NCBI RefSeq assembly: GCF_000154225.1
Contig: NZ_DS264586.1
Location: 92,527 to 156,526 of the forward strand
DNA: 64,000 bases
DNA from: Schaalia dentiphila ATCC 17982
Lineage (GTDB): Bacteria; Actinomycetota; Actinomycetes; Actinomycetales; Actinomycetaceae
Direction: 5' to 3'
Below, in pieces: positions 8,938 through 16,584 of this stretch (the stretch's first letter is position 1; each line of letters begins with the position of its first letter). The notes under the pieces were generated by a model. The model saw only the letters and a program-made list of their open reading frames with translations. It searched no databases and was not told the origin of the DNA. The translations under genes were made by a program, and so were the position numbers.

Positions 8938-9117
8938 CTACTTGCAGAAGCTGCCGAAGAAACCACGCTTCTTCTCGGCGGCGGCGTACTCCTCGTCGGA
9001 ATGGTCCTTATCGCACCACTGATTTGCGGGAACCTTCTCCTTCACCGAGTCGATGTGCTTGCCGCAGCCCTTCCAGGTGGTCTTTCCGCATACCTCGCAG
9101 GTGGTGGGTCGACACAT
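8938..9117 (-). CDS. Small Cys-rich (zinc-ribbon-like) protein
   Basis: The 59-residue product begins MCRPTTCEVCGKTTWKGCG, with CxxC-type spacing followed by further Cys and His residues (GCGKH, WCDKDH), and ends in a basic, aromatic tail. This pattern suggests one bound zinc. The start at 9117 is preferred because GGAGG lies six bases before it; a codon five residues upstream lies within that ribosome binding site. Similar short proteins are common in Actinomyces-type genomes, but no function is known to me. Confidence 0.7.
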   Translation of the reverse strand: MCRPTTCEVCGKTTWKGCGKHIDSVKEKVPANQWCDKDHSDEEYAAAEKKRGFFGSFCK

Positions 9118-9334
9118 GATTGCCTCCTTCATTGTTGTGCCTCGGATCCGTCAGCGGATCCGCTGCATGGTGTTTCGAGCTTCCCCCCTCCTCAGGCGGA
9201 TTACTCCGTCGGATGAGGCCAGTCGGAGGACCGAGTGCTCGGTTATATCGATCATTATGCTCTCGGTTTTGACAAGAAATTCTACTGCTTTAGGCTCCGG
9301 CGCGGGGTCGTTTGCGATGCCGAAATCATCAGGC

Positions 9335-11011
9335 TTATCCCTCCCCCGTGACCAGCACAGCATCGGCCCTCTCACCGAGCCACGCTCGCAGTGTTTGGAT
9401 GCCGCCCGACAGCATGGTGACGTTGAAGCCCGCGTGGCGCACGATGCGGTAGCCGATCCAGGAACGTACACCCGCGGCGCACATGACAACGAAGGGCTGG
9501 TCTCCGACGCTCTCGTCGACCCAAGCCTGAACCTCACCGAGGCGGTCGCGCAGCTGCGTGTGGGGAATGTTCAGGGAGTTGGGCATGTGTCCGGCAGCGT
9601 ACTCGCCCGGCGTACGCACGTCAAGGACCGGCATGTCCTCGGTCAGGGCGTCTGGGCCGGTGAGGACGAGCCCGCCGATCAGCACATTGTGGGCGACCAT
9701 GCCGGTCTGGTTGACGGGATCCTTGGCCTGACCGTAGGGCGGCGCGTAGGCGAGGTCCAGGTCTATGAGGTCCGTCGCCTTCAGGCCCGCTCGCATGGCG
9801 GTCACGATGACGTCGATGCGGCGGTCCACACCGTCGGCGCCCACGGCTTGTGCGCCGAGGATCTGCCCACCGGCACCCACGTGCATGAGGATGTGCACAG
9901 GCTGGGCACCGGGGAAATAGCCTGCGTGCTGATTAGCGTGTGTGTGCACCGTGAAGTACTGAATACCCGAGGCATCGAGCGTCTGACGGTTAGCGCCGGT
10001 CATGGCGGCGGTGAGGCTCCCAATCCGGACTATGGCCGTTCCTTGGGGGCTCGGGATGGGGCGCGCGGTTTGCTCACTGTGTTCGGCGTCGGCGATCGCG
10101 TCGGCGACGAGGCGTCCCCCGCGGTTCGCGGGTCCGGCCAGGGCGACGGGGCGGTCGTGGTCGCGGCCGATCGTGCCATCACCGACTGCATAGACGTCGT
10201 CGGCGCTCGTACGCCCATGCTCGTCAACGAGGATGTAGCCGCGGCTGGTCTCGATGCCCGCGACCTCGGCGAAGGTGGTGTCGGGGCGGACGCCGGTCGA
10301 CAGGACGATGAGGTCGGCGTCCAGCTCTGTGCCGTCGGACAGCGTCACGGAGTCATGGTCGTCGCCGCGGGTAATGGACTGGGCGGCGACGCCCACGTGG
10401 ACGTGCACGCCGAGGCCGCGCAGCTCCTGCGTGACCAGCGTGGCCATCTCGACCTCGAGCGGCGGCAGGACGTGCTCGGCGAGCTCGAGGAGGTGGGTTT
10501 CGAAACCGCGAGCGGCGAGGGCCTCGGCGGCCTCAATACCGATGAAGCCGGCACCGAGCACGATGGCGCGGGTGCCCGATGCCTCGCGCAGAGCGAGGGC
10601 ATCGTCGACCGTGCGCAGAGTGTGTACGCGCGGGGAGTCAAGGCCGTCAATCGGGGGCCGGCTCGCGAGGGCTCCCGGGGAGAGAATCAGGTGGTCGTAG
10701 GTGAGCGTATAGGCCTCGCCCGTCTCCGTGTTGGCGACCTGGACGATGTGCGCTCCGGGGTCGATCGCCGTGACCTCGGAGTTGATGCGCACGTCGAGGT
10801 TGAGCGCCGCCTTGAGGGTGTGCGGGGTGTGGAGGAGGAGCTTGGCGGGGTCTTCGATTTCGCCGCCGACGTAGTACGGGAGTCCGCAGTTCGCGAAGGA
10901 CACGTACTTGCTGCGCTCGAACACGATGATCTCGGCACCCTCGTCGCGCCTGCGCAGGCGGGCCGCCGCGCTCATGCCACCCGCGACTCCTCCAACGACT
11001 ACTACTCGCAT
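9335..11011 (-). CDS. FAD-dependent CoA-disulfide reductase with C-terminal rhodanese domain
   Basis: The 558-residue protein joins a pyridine-nucleotide-disulfide oxidoreductase (residues 1 to about 450) to a rhodanese domain. Evidence includes the N-terminal FAD motif VVVGGVAGG, the single redox Cys42 in FANCGLPYY typical of CoA-disulfide reductase and NADH oxidase relatives, the second FAD motif VYAVGDG, and the rhodanese loop CAAGVRS. Such CoADR-Rhd proteins reduce CoA persulfide or polysulfide with NAD(P)H. The start at 11011 (MRVVVVGG) is preferred over an upstream frame extension. A CsoR/CstR-like palindrome 65 bases upstream suggests induction by reactive sulfur species or copper. Confidence 0.85.
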   Translation of the reverse strand: MRVVVVGGVAGGMSAAARLRRRDEGAEIIVFERSKYVSFANCGLPYYVGGEIEDPAKLLLHTPHTLKAALNLDVRINSEVTAIDPGAHIVQVANTETGEAYTLTYDHLILSPGALASRPPIDGLDSPRVHTLRTVDDALALREASGTRAIVLGAGFIGIEAAEALAARGFETHLLELAEHVLPPLEVEMATLVTQELRGLGVHVHVGVAAQSITRGDDHDSVTLSDGTELDADLIVLSTGVRPDTTFAEVAGIETSRGYILVDEHGRTSADDVYAVGDGTIGRDHDRPVALAGPANRGGRLVADAIADAEHSEQTARPIPSPQGTAIVRIGSLTAAMTGANRQTLDASGIQYFTVHTHANQHAGYFPGAQPVHILMHVGAGGQILGAQAVGADGVDRRIDVIVTAMRAGLKATDLIDLDLAYAPPYGQAKDPVNQTGMVAHNVLIGGLVLTGPDALTEDMPVLDVRTPGEYAAGHMPNSLNIPHTQLRDRLGEVQAWVDESVGDQPFVVMCAAGVRSWIGYRIVRHAGFNVTMLSGGIQTLRAWLGERADAVLVTGEG

Positions 11012-11415
11012 GTGCGGCTCACTTTCCACTATTGAGCGACAGAATGCCGACTCCAACAACTCCAACACTGCCAACAATACCCCCTGAGGGTATTGATTGG
11101 ATCAATAGGAATCGCACGCCTACAACAACGCGAACATATTGTGTATGACAGCAAGATACACAGTTCCGAGTAGTTCACTGAGCCATCCCTATCCTCAGAA
11201 GCTCTTCACGACGTAGACCTCTATCCAAGTTCAACTCGAACCGAAATACAGTGCCAGAACATGCGCTTTCAAACACCAGCCGAGTTCAGGTATGCGAATC
11301 GTACGGAAACCTAATCGAGACCGGAGGATCCGAAGCGTGCCCCAATAGGCTGCCCTACATGGTAAAGTCCAAAGCAATTGTCAAGCTGATGACGAACACC
11401 ACCTGGAGGACCACC
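11012..11415. other. Divergent intergenic region between sulfur gene and candidate defence operon
   Basis: This 404-base gap must hold promoters in both directions. It contains a perfect 7-5-7 inverted repeat at 11076-11094 and, near the plus-strand gene, the ribosome binding site GGAGG at 11405-11409. Composition shifts to lower GC from about 11100 on, matching the downstream operon. An upstream frame extension of that operon to 11251 has no ribosome binding site and is probably not translated. Confidence 0.55.
11076..11094. promoter_or_regulatory. CsoR/CstR-like operator
   Basis: AATACCCCCTGAGGGTATT is a 19-base palindrome with perfect seven-base arms. ATACCCC/GGGGTAT-type palindromes are the known operators of the CsoR/CstR repressor family (copper or persulfide sensing). 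It lies 65 bases before the CoA-disulfide-reductase/rhodanese gene, a typical CstR target. No csoR/cstR gene is present in this window. Confidence 0.6.
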
Positions 11416-14400
11416 ATGAGTAACCTGTCCCGCCCTCTACGTCAGGTTGCTACTCAACTGGCGAGTGGTCCCTCATTTCTCCTTCTCGGCGACCAAGGCC
11501 TGGATTTGCTCGGTCCAGTCGCGCGAAATTACCACTGGAACGGCATCTATACAACAGCAACCAGCCCCGCTGTCGCTGAGGCTTTCGCCAACGAGTCCCG
11601 CGTAAGCACCTCCCTTGGCGCAATGGATCGAACCCCATCTCGGAGCCAATCAGATCTCGAGGTTCGCTATTTGTTTGGCGGGACACACTTGCCAGAATCT
11701 TCGCATCCACCGACGTCTGAGGTGGACGAGGCAATTGCTCGCCAAAGGAGCAACCAGGAACTCACACGACTAGTGACCGAGACGATCACTCCCCGAGGCA
11801 GCGTGATTATCGAGGGATGGAAGGCGGGGGGGCGGCTCACTAGTGACAGTTTAGGCCCTATTCTCGGATTGCTGGGTCCTGGGCAGGCTCACCTTTTCTC
11901 TGCCGGAGACATGGCGTCCGATCCATTCGTGAGTTCGATAGCAAAAAGCGGTCATCTGGTACTCCACACCGAGAGCTTAGAAACGACGCTTTCAGCAATA
12001 GTCGAAGCGGGTGCCGCAACTGCAGCCTCCGCAGACACCCGCTCACAACACATCATTCCTCTAGGCGATGGTTTTGTCGAGATCGATATCCACACTTGGA
12101 ACCAAGTCCGCCGTTCCGCTCGGCCGGTCGATCTTGAGTTACTGACCCCGCCACTCCTAAATTCACACGCTGCCCGTTATCAAGAGTTTCGGAGTTTTCT
12201 CGGCGCAACCGACGGCGTTCCCCACTGGAGGGGAATAGCCGCGCAGATGAATCTCCGACGGAACTTCGAAGAAGAATTGATCGAGCGGGTACGCTGCGAA
12301 CTCAAGGATCGCGACCTGCCATCGCCAATTGTATTGTCGGGCCAAACAGCTACCGGCAAAAGCGTTGCGCTAGCAGCAATGGCGATGGATTTAGCCCGCG
12401 CCGGCAAAGTTGCCGTGCTCCACCAATCTCGCAGGACGGCCCGGCCCGCTGTCGACGACATCGATATGTATGCTGCATGGGCCGACGAGCATGGCGCAGA
12501 GGCAACTGTACTCGTCTGGGATGGTATGCTTGAGCCCGCTGAGTACGAGGGCCTCTCCAGACAGCTTCACGCTCGCGGAAGAAAGGTCCTCATCGTCGGG
12601 TCGGCATACAAGACTCAGCGCGATTCTTCCATCCTTGTCAAGGCACCAATCGAGCTTAGTGCAGCGGAGTCAGCACAACTCGTTAGGTTACTGGCAAGCT
12701 TTGGCATCGAAGTTAGCCAGCAGGCGCTGGACCCGAATTTCTTGGCATTCCTTTACCGTTTTTTACCCGATACTGAACGGCAGTTGCGTTCGGGCCTATC
12801 GAAGGAATTGCGTTCGGCGGAGCAGGCTATGGCCCGATTCGCGCGCGAACGCGAACGAAACAGTGCGACCGATGCGGATCAGCCTCTCAATGCCATACAG
12901 ATAGCCTTTCAGGCGGCTGGGCTATCACTTGACAATCTACTCCCGGCTGGTTCAGAGCTTGAGAGCATCAAAGAACAGTCATTCGCTGAGCGCGCCCCGA
13001 TTCAGCGTGTTACCACCCTTGTTCTAGTGGCAGGTCAGCACGGCATACCTGTTCCGATTGACCTCGCACTGCGCATCCTGGGAAGGGAAGGATTTCAGGG
13101 TGTCCGAGAAGCAATTGTATCCTCTGACATCATACGTGAAATCACCGAGGAGAACGGAGAGTTCTCCCTCGGCGCGAGGTCTCAACTAGAGGCACAGCTA
13201 ATTGCTCGGCACGAGATTCCACTCGCAGTAGAGGTTGAAGTAATCATCGAGGCCATCAGGAGCGCTCGGATAACCGATGGCTGGCCGGGCGCCACTGATG
13301 AGGTCGAGTTCCTCGTAAAGCTGCTCGAACGCATAGGCCCAAGTTCCGACAACTCTGGAAAGTATAAGGAGCACTTTGCAGAAATCGCTGATGCACTTGG
13401 CGATCGCCGGGAGGAGGTGGGAAGCGCACACCCTCGTTTGGTACTCCAAGAATCGAATTTCACGCGCGGGTTCGTTTACTACCAGCAGCAGGAACAGCAG
13501 GAACAGCAGGGCAGCACTGCAGATAGAGTCGCTGTATTAGAGTACAATCGCGAGTTGCTGGACGAAGTACTTGCCGATCCGAGGACCCGAGGCTTGATAC
13601 GGCTTTCCCTCTCTGTCGAACTTGCGTCGACCCTCGGAGCTATCATCCACGAGTACACAAACAAAGATCGGGGAAGTGAAGGACTGGGCCTTCGGGAGCG
13701 ACTCGATGATGTACTAACAGCAGTCCGTGACGCACGAGCAGTCGATCCCAGAAACGTCTACCCAGTCGACGTGCTTGCTTGGGCGACTCGGGATGCGGTT
13801 AATTCGGGCGCTCTGACTCCAGCGGAGCGTATCGACAGCCTCGCGAACGCCGTTGCAATCCTCGAATCTGTTGACAGGGGCTCTCTGAATCAGCGAGACC
13901 TTGCTAATTTGGACAGGCGCGGGCGCGAACTCAGCGGGCTACTCCAGGACGACGAAGCAGTGTGGGACTACTTGCAGAAGTTGGAGTTGAACACAAGTCC
14001 TGCTGCGACCTACTTTCTGGCGCAGTTTGACGCTAAGGAGGGTCCGGCTGGCGAGGCCAAAGCGCTAGCACGCCTTCGCCAGGTTCCTACACAGACGAAG
14101 ACTGACTGGCGATGCGCTCAGCTCTTGATCGACCTCACCTGGAAGGAACTCACGGGAAGCAGACTGCTCCTAGGCGATCGTGTTCCCCTCCACCTATCCG
14201 ACACCGCGCTGCTCAAGATCGCAGAGCTAGCCTCCACACTCGAACATGCAGATATGCCAGACGGCTACCGATTCTTGTTCGTTAGGGCGATCGCGGAGTT
14301 TGTGAGCGGCAACTTCTCCGAGGCACAACGTCTCTTCCGCGAGGTGGGCGACCTGACCCGACAGCTTTCCAAACGAATCTATACCGCATACCTCCTCGCA

Positions 14401-14640
14401 GACAAGTCCGGTAAACCTGAGATCTACACCGGTCGAGTTGAGATGTCCGACATGAGGTCCGGGCAGGTCTGGGTGAATGAACTAGGCACTCGTGTAAAGT
14501 TTGAGCCGAGACTCTTTAGTGTAAACGGTGTCTTTTCGCGCAACCAACAACTCCCGCCTTTCCATATCGGCTTCAAGCTCTCCCGCGGACCCGTTGCCGA
14601 ACCGCGCTCCGTCTACCGAAAGCACTCTGGACTACGATGA
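11416..14640 (+). CDS. Large P-loop (STAND-like) protein of a candidate two-gene defence operon
   Basis: The 1,074-residue product starts at the ATG at 11416, six bases after GGAGG. Residues 1 to about 250 look like a Rossmann-type domain (SFLLLGDQGLD, WNGIYTTATSP, VRYLFGG, GSVIIEGW) that recalls degenerate SIR2-like domains; the usual TTN is TTA here, so NAD cleavage is doubtful. A P-loop follows: GQTATGKS at 309-316, with a likely Walker B at ATVLVWD (Asp369). The rest is helical and repeat-like, with a glutamine run at 690-698, and the last 80 residues may be a small OB-like domain. This is the layout of STAND sensors in antiphage systems (effector, NTPase, sensor). GC content is lower than its neighbours. 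The stop overlaps the next start (ATGA). Confidence 0.7.
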   Translation: MSNLSRPLRQVATQLASGPSFLLLGDQGLDLLGPVARNYHWNGIYTTATSPAVAEAFANESRVSTSLGAMDRTPSRSQSDLEVRYLFGGTHLPESSHPPTSEVDEAIARQRSNQELTRLVTETITPRGSVIIEGWKAGGRLTSDSLGPILGLLGPGQAHLFSAGDMASDPFVSSIAKSGHLVLHTESLETTLSAIVEAGAATAASADTRSQHIIPLGDGFVEIDIHTWNQVRRSARPVDLELLTPPLLNSHAARYQEFRSFLGATDGVPHWRGIAAQMNLRRNFEEELIERVRCELKDRDLPSPIVLSGQTATGKSVALAAMAMDLARAGKVAVLHQSRRTARPAVDDIDMYAAWADEHGAEATVLVWDGMLEPAEYEGLSRQLHARGRKVLIVGSAYKTQRDSSILVKAPIELSAAESAQLVRLLASFGIEVSQQALDPNFLAFLYRFLPDTERQLRSGLSKELRSAEQAMARFARERERNSATDADQPLNAIQIAFQAAGLSLDNLLPAGSELESIKEQSFAERAPIQRVTTLVLVAGQHGIPVPIDLALRILGREGFQGVREAIVSSDIIREITEENGEFSLGARSQLEAQLIARHEIPLAVEVEVIIEAIRSARITDGWPGATDEVEFLVKLLERIGPSSDNSGKYKEHFAEIADALGDRREEVGSAHPRLVLQESNFTRGFVYYQQQEQQEQQGSTADRVAVLEYNRELLDEVLADPRTRGLIRLSLSVELASTLGAIIHEYTNKDRGSEGLGLRERLDDVLTAVRDARAVDPRNVYPVDVLAWATRDAVNSGALTPAERIDSLANAVAILESVDRGSLNQRDLANLDRRGRELSGLLQDDEAVWDYLQKLELNTSPAATYFLAQFDAKEGPAGEAKALARLRQVPTQTKTDWRCAQLLIDLTWKELTGSRLLLGDRVPLHLSDTALLKIAELASTLEHADMPDGYRFLFVRAIAEFVSGNFSEAQRLFREVGDLTRQLSKRIYTAYLLADKSGKPEIYTGRVEMSDMRSGQVWVNELGTRVKFEPRLFSVNGVFSRNQQLPPFHIGFKLSRGPVAEPRSVYRKHSGLR

Positions 14641-15419
14641 ATGCGCTGGAAAAACTATCGGCAGCTCGTCTGATAGCAACAGGCTCACCCCTGTTGATTG
14701 ATGCGCCGGATCTCCACCCACAATGCACGACAGATGCAGAATTTGATGTCCTTGTCACCGCTTACTACAAGTTCCTTTACGAGGAACTTTCGAGGGACAT
14801 ATCCTCCCTCAAGACGCACAAGGGAATGCCTAGAGTCAAGAAAGCGCGGTACCTCCTGTACGTTCTTCGAACAGCAGCCCAGCATTCCGGTAACGAGAAT
14901 GTAGTCCGAGAGGCACAGGTATGGAGGAGAAGGGAGCATTCACCGCAGAGCGCAGCGGTTAGTTTAGCCTCTAAGATGAGAGAAGCTCTTGACGAGCTGG
15001 CATCAGTCGCCACTTGGGTTTCCCAAGATCAATCCCGTGCGGCACGCTGGCGTGACGACCTAGCCGTTGATACGCGCACCATTTTCGCACAGGTCGTTTC
15101 CGACCTCGGACTTCACTTCACACCCAACAACCAATCGCGGATGATTCGGCTGGTCGAAAAGCGCCTGGAGATTCAACCCCCACGCACTGACCCCTATACA
15201 GGTACCGCCGACTATTGCGTTCAGGAAATCCTATCGGCGCGTACCCCACTGCCCGTGCCTTATTCGGATGTTCTCGATTCGTTTGGGCTATTTGGAAAGC
15301 CGCAAGCTATGGGAGTTTTATTGCTCGCCTATTCTGTCGCAGAGGTCGCGCCGTCACTAAGTGGGGACGCTTTCCTTGACCGCGTCGAACAGATGTTTCA
15401 AATCGCAACCACTCCATAG
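14637..15419 (+). CDS. Partner protein of the STAND-like gene, unknown family
   Basis: The 260-residue protein is translationally coupled to the large P-loop gene through an ATGA overlap, so the two very likely work together. It appears mostly helical, soluble and rich in Arg, Leu and Ala. Features include an N-terminal LIDAPDLHP segment, KKARYLLYVLRTAAQHSG and LEIQPPRTDPYTG. I recognise no catalytic motif, signal peptide or membrane segment. As a guess it could be an adaptor, substrate or regulator of the P-loop protein. It ends 18 bases before the terminal repeat of an ISL3-like remnant, and it shares the lower GC of the operon. Confidence 0.7.
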   Translation: MNALEKLSAARLIATGSPLLIDAPDLHPQCTTDAEFDVLVTAYYKFLYEELSRDISSLKTHKGMPRVKKARYLLYVLRTAAQHSGNENVVREAQVWRRREHSPQSAAVSLASKMREALDELASVATWVSQDQSRAARWRDDLAVDTRTIFAQVVSDLGLHFTPNNQSRMIRLVEKRLEIQPPRTDPYTGTADYCVQEILSARTPLPVPYSDVLDSFGLFGKPQAMGVLLLAYSVAEVAPSLSGDAFLDRVEQMFQIATTP

Positions 15420-15436
15420 CTTCAGGCCGAATAACA

Positions 15437-15950
15437 GGGCTCTTCCGAGTTGAGTGTGGGTGACCGCATGTTGGTCGGGGGGGGCGGGTAAGGTCTTTGA
15501 TGATGAGCGGACTTCTCTCTCCCCCATTGTCACCAAGGACCTTGGGCGGTGTCTCACCCTACCTGCTGCTCTGTATCGCTTGGTCGTTGTGATCGGTGTG
15601 ATCTGCTCGTTGACTTGGAGGTTTTCCATCTGGTTGCTGTCGCTCGGCGTGAGTGTGGTCTGGTGCTCGACATAGAGTTATGCGATTGCTGTGGCGGCTG
15701 TCCGGGTTGTGGGGTGATCGCTCAAGGTCACGGGCGTGTGGTGATAGAGGTGATCAACGTGCCCTGGGCCGTGGTTCCGGCGCCAATCCGGTGGAATAAA
15801 CGACGCTGGATGTGCCGCGAACGCACCTGCCAGACGGTGACGTTCCTGGAGCATAGCGAGAGGGTGTGCGCACCCAGGGCACGTCTGGGGGCGCGGGCGA
15901 TCCGCTGGGCGATCCGACAGTTGCGCTTCGACACAAGGTTGTGGTGTATA
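15437..15950 (+). mobile_element. Truncated ISL3-family insertion sequence
   Basis: The element begins with GGGCTCTTCC, which resembles ISL3-family terminal repeats, and carries the N-terminal part of an ISL3 transposase (frame 15549-15983): zinc-binding CPGCG, then RWNKRRWMCRERTC, and PRARLGARAIRWAIRQLRF. After that segment the reading frame runs into unrelated sequence and stops, so the catalytic DDE region and the right end are missing. The remnant lies directly behind the candidate defence operon, a usual sign of an insertion hot spot. Exact right boundary is uncertain. Confidence 0.65.
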
Positions 15951-15983
15951 CACACCACCCACTTCGACGTAGGGAGCTATTGA
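15549..15983 (+). pseudogene. ISL3 transposase fragment
   Basis: Only about 130 N-terminal residues of an expected 400 or more remain. The zinc-ribbon and the helix-turn-helix-like PRARLGARAIRWAIRQL segment are visible; the DDE catalytic domain is gone. Residues after about 132 come from flanking DNA. It cannot encode an active transposase. Confidence 0.65.
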
Positions 15984-16023
15984 CACATACATGGCACCGG
16001 GCTAGTAGCGCAGAGCATAAAGA

Positions 16024-16079
16024 CGGGACATGCCTTGGTGTGTGTCACGCACGTGTGTCACGCACCGAAGCATGTCCCG
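16024..16079. repeat. Hairpin enclosing two tandem 13-base repeats
   Basis: CGGGACATGC (16024-16033) and GCATGTCCCG (16070-16079) form a perfect ten-pair stem. Between them lie two back-to-back copies of GTGTGTCACGCAC (16039-16051 and 16052-16064). It is located just beyond the 3' end of the tmRNA gene and after the ISL3 remnant. It could be a mobile-element end, a processing hairpin or a protein site. Confidence 0.6.
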
Positions 16080-16084
16080 ATTTA

Positions 16085-16105
16085 CCGCAGAATCATGCGG
16101 TTTTT
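16085..16105 (+). terminator. Intrinsic terminator between ISL3 remnant and tmRNA gene
   Basis: CCGCA and TGCGG form a five-pair stem around six bases, followed on the plus strand by TTTTTGTTG. Read from the minus strand the same hairpin follows the tmRNA 3' end and is trailed by TAAAT, so it may serve both directions. Confidence 0.5.
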
Positions 16106-16109
16106 GTTG

Positions 16110-16484
16110 TGGAGATGGGGGGAATCGAACCCCCGTCCAGTGGCCGGCCCCGAATTCTTCTCCGAGCGCAGTCTACGGTTTTATTTCTCAGCCCCCAGCA
16201 TTGCGCAGACACACCGCTGGATGGGCTCAGTTGATTAAGTGTCGGAGGCGCCCCACCAACATGGGCGACTCCCAGTGGCTCCCTAGACGACGCCAGACAC
16301 CGGGCCGGAAGCAACTCCCGGGCTGACGGACTAAAGGTTCAGGCTGCGATATCAGGCAGCGAGAACGTAGTCGGTGCGATTCTGTTCGGCACCTATTGGT
16401 TTGCACGCATCGTTAACGAGTTGAGCGCACATTCTCGGCTCGCTTCACTTCGATCGACGACCACTGTCGAAACCGATCATCCCC
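16110..16484 (-). ncRNA. ssrA: Transfer-messenger RNA (tmRNA)
   Basis: The 5' end GGGGATGATCGGTTTCGACA is the standard tmRNA start, and the 3' end carries a T-arm GGGTTCGATTCCCCC and CATCTCC that closes the seven-pair acceptor stem (GGGGAUG:CAUCUCC); the terminal CCA is not encoded. The tag frame is at 16352-16390 and reads AEQNRTDYVLAA followed by TGA, a typical actinobacterial tag ending in LAA. tmRNA rescues ribosomes stalled on broken messages and marks the nascent chain for proteolysis. Its protein partner smpB lies 5 kb upstream on the same strand. Confidence 0.95.
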
Positions 16485-16584
16485 TCTTGAGTTTTCAACC
16501 CACCGACACCCTACGAAACCGCAGACCGTCGGACACATCAGTTTACGCCTGCAGCCCCCGCCCGTCAAGGGAAAAACCGAAACC

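Noticed and set aside
9053..11035. 660-codon plus-strand frame opposite the CoA-disulfide reductase
   Set aside because: Low-complexity composition and complete overlap with a strongly supported enzyme gene.
15454..15675. 73-codon frame at the start of the ISL3 remnant
   Set aside because: Overlaps the transposase fragment in another frame and shows no family features.
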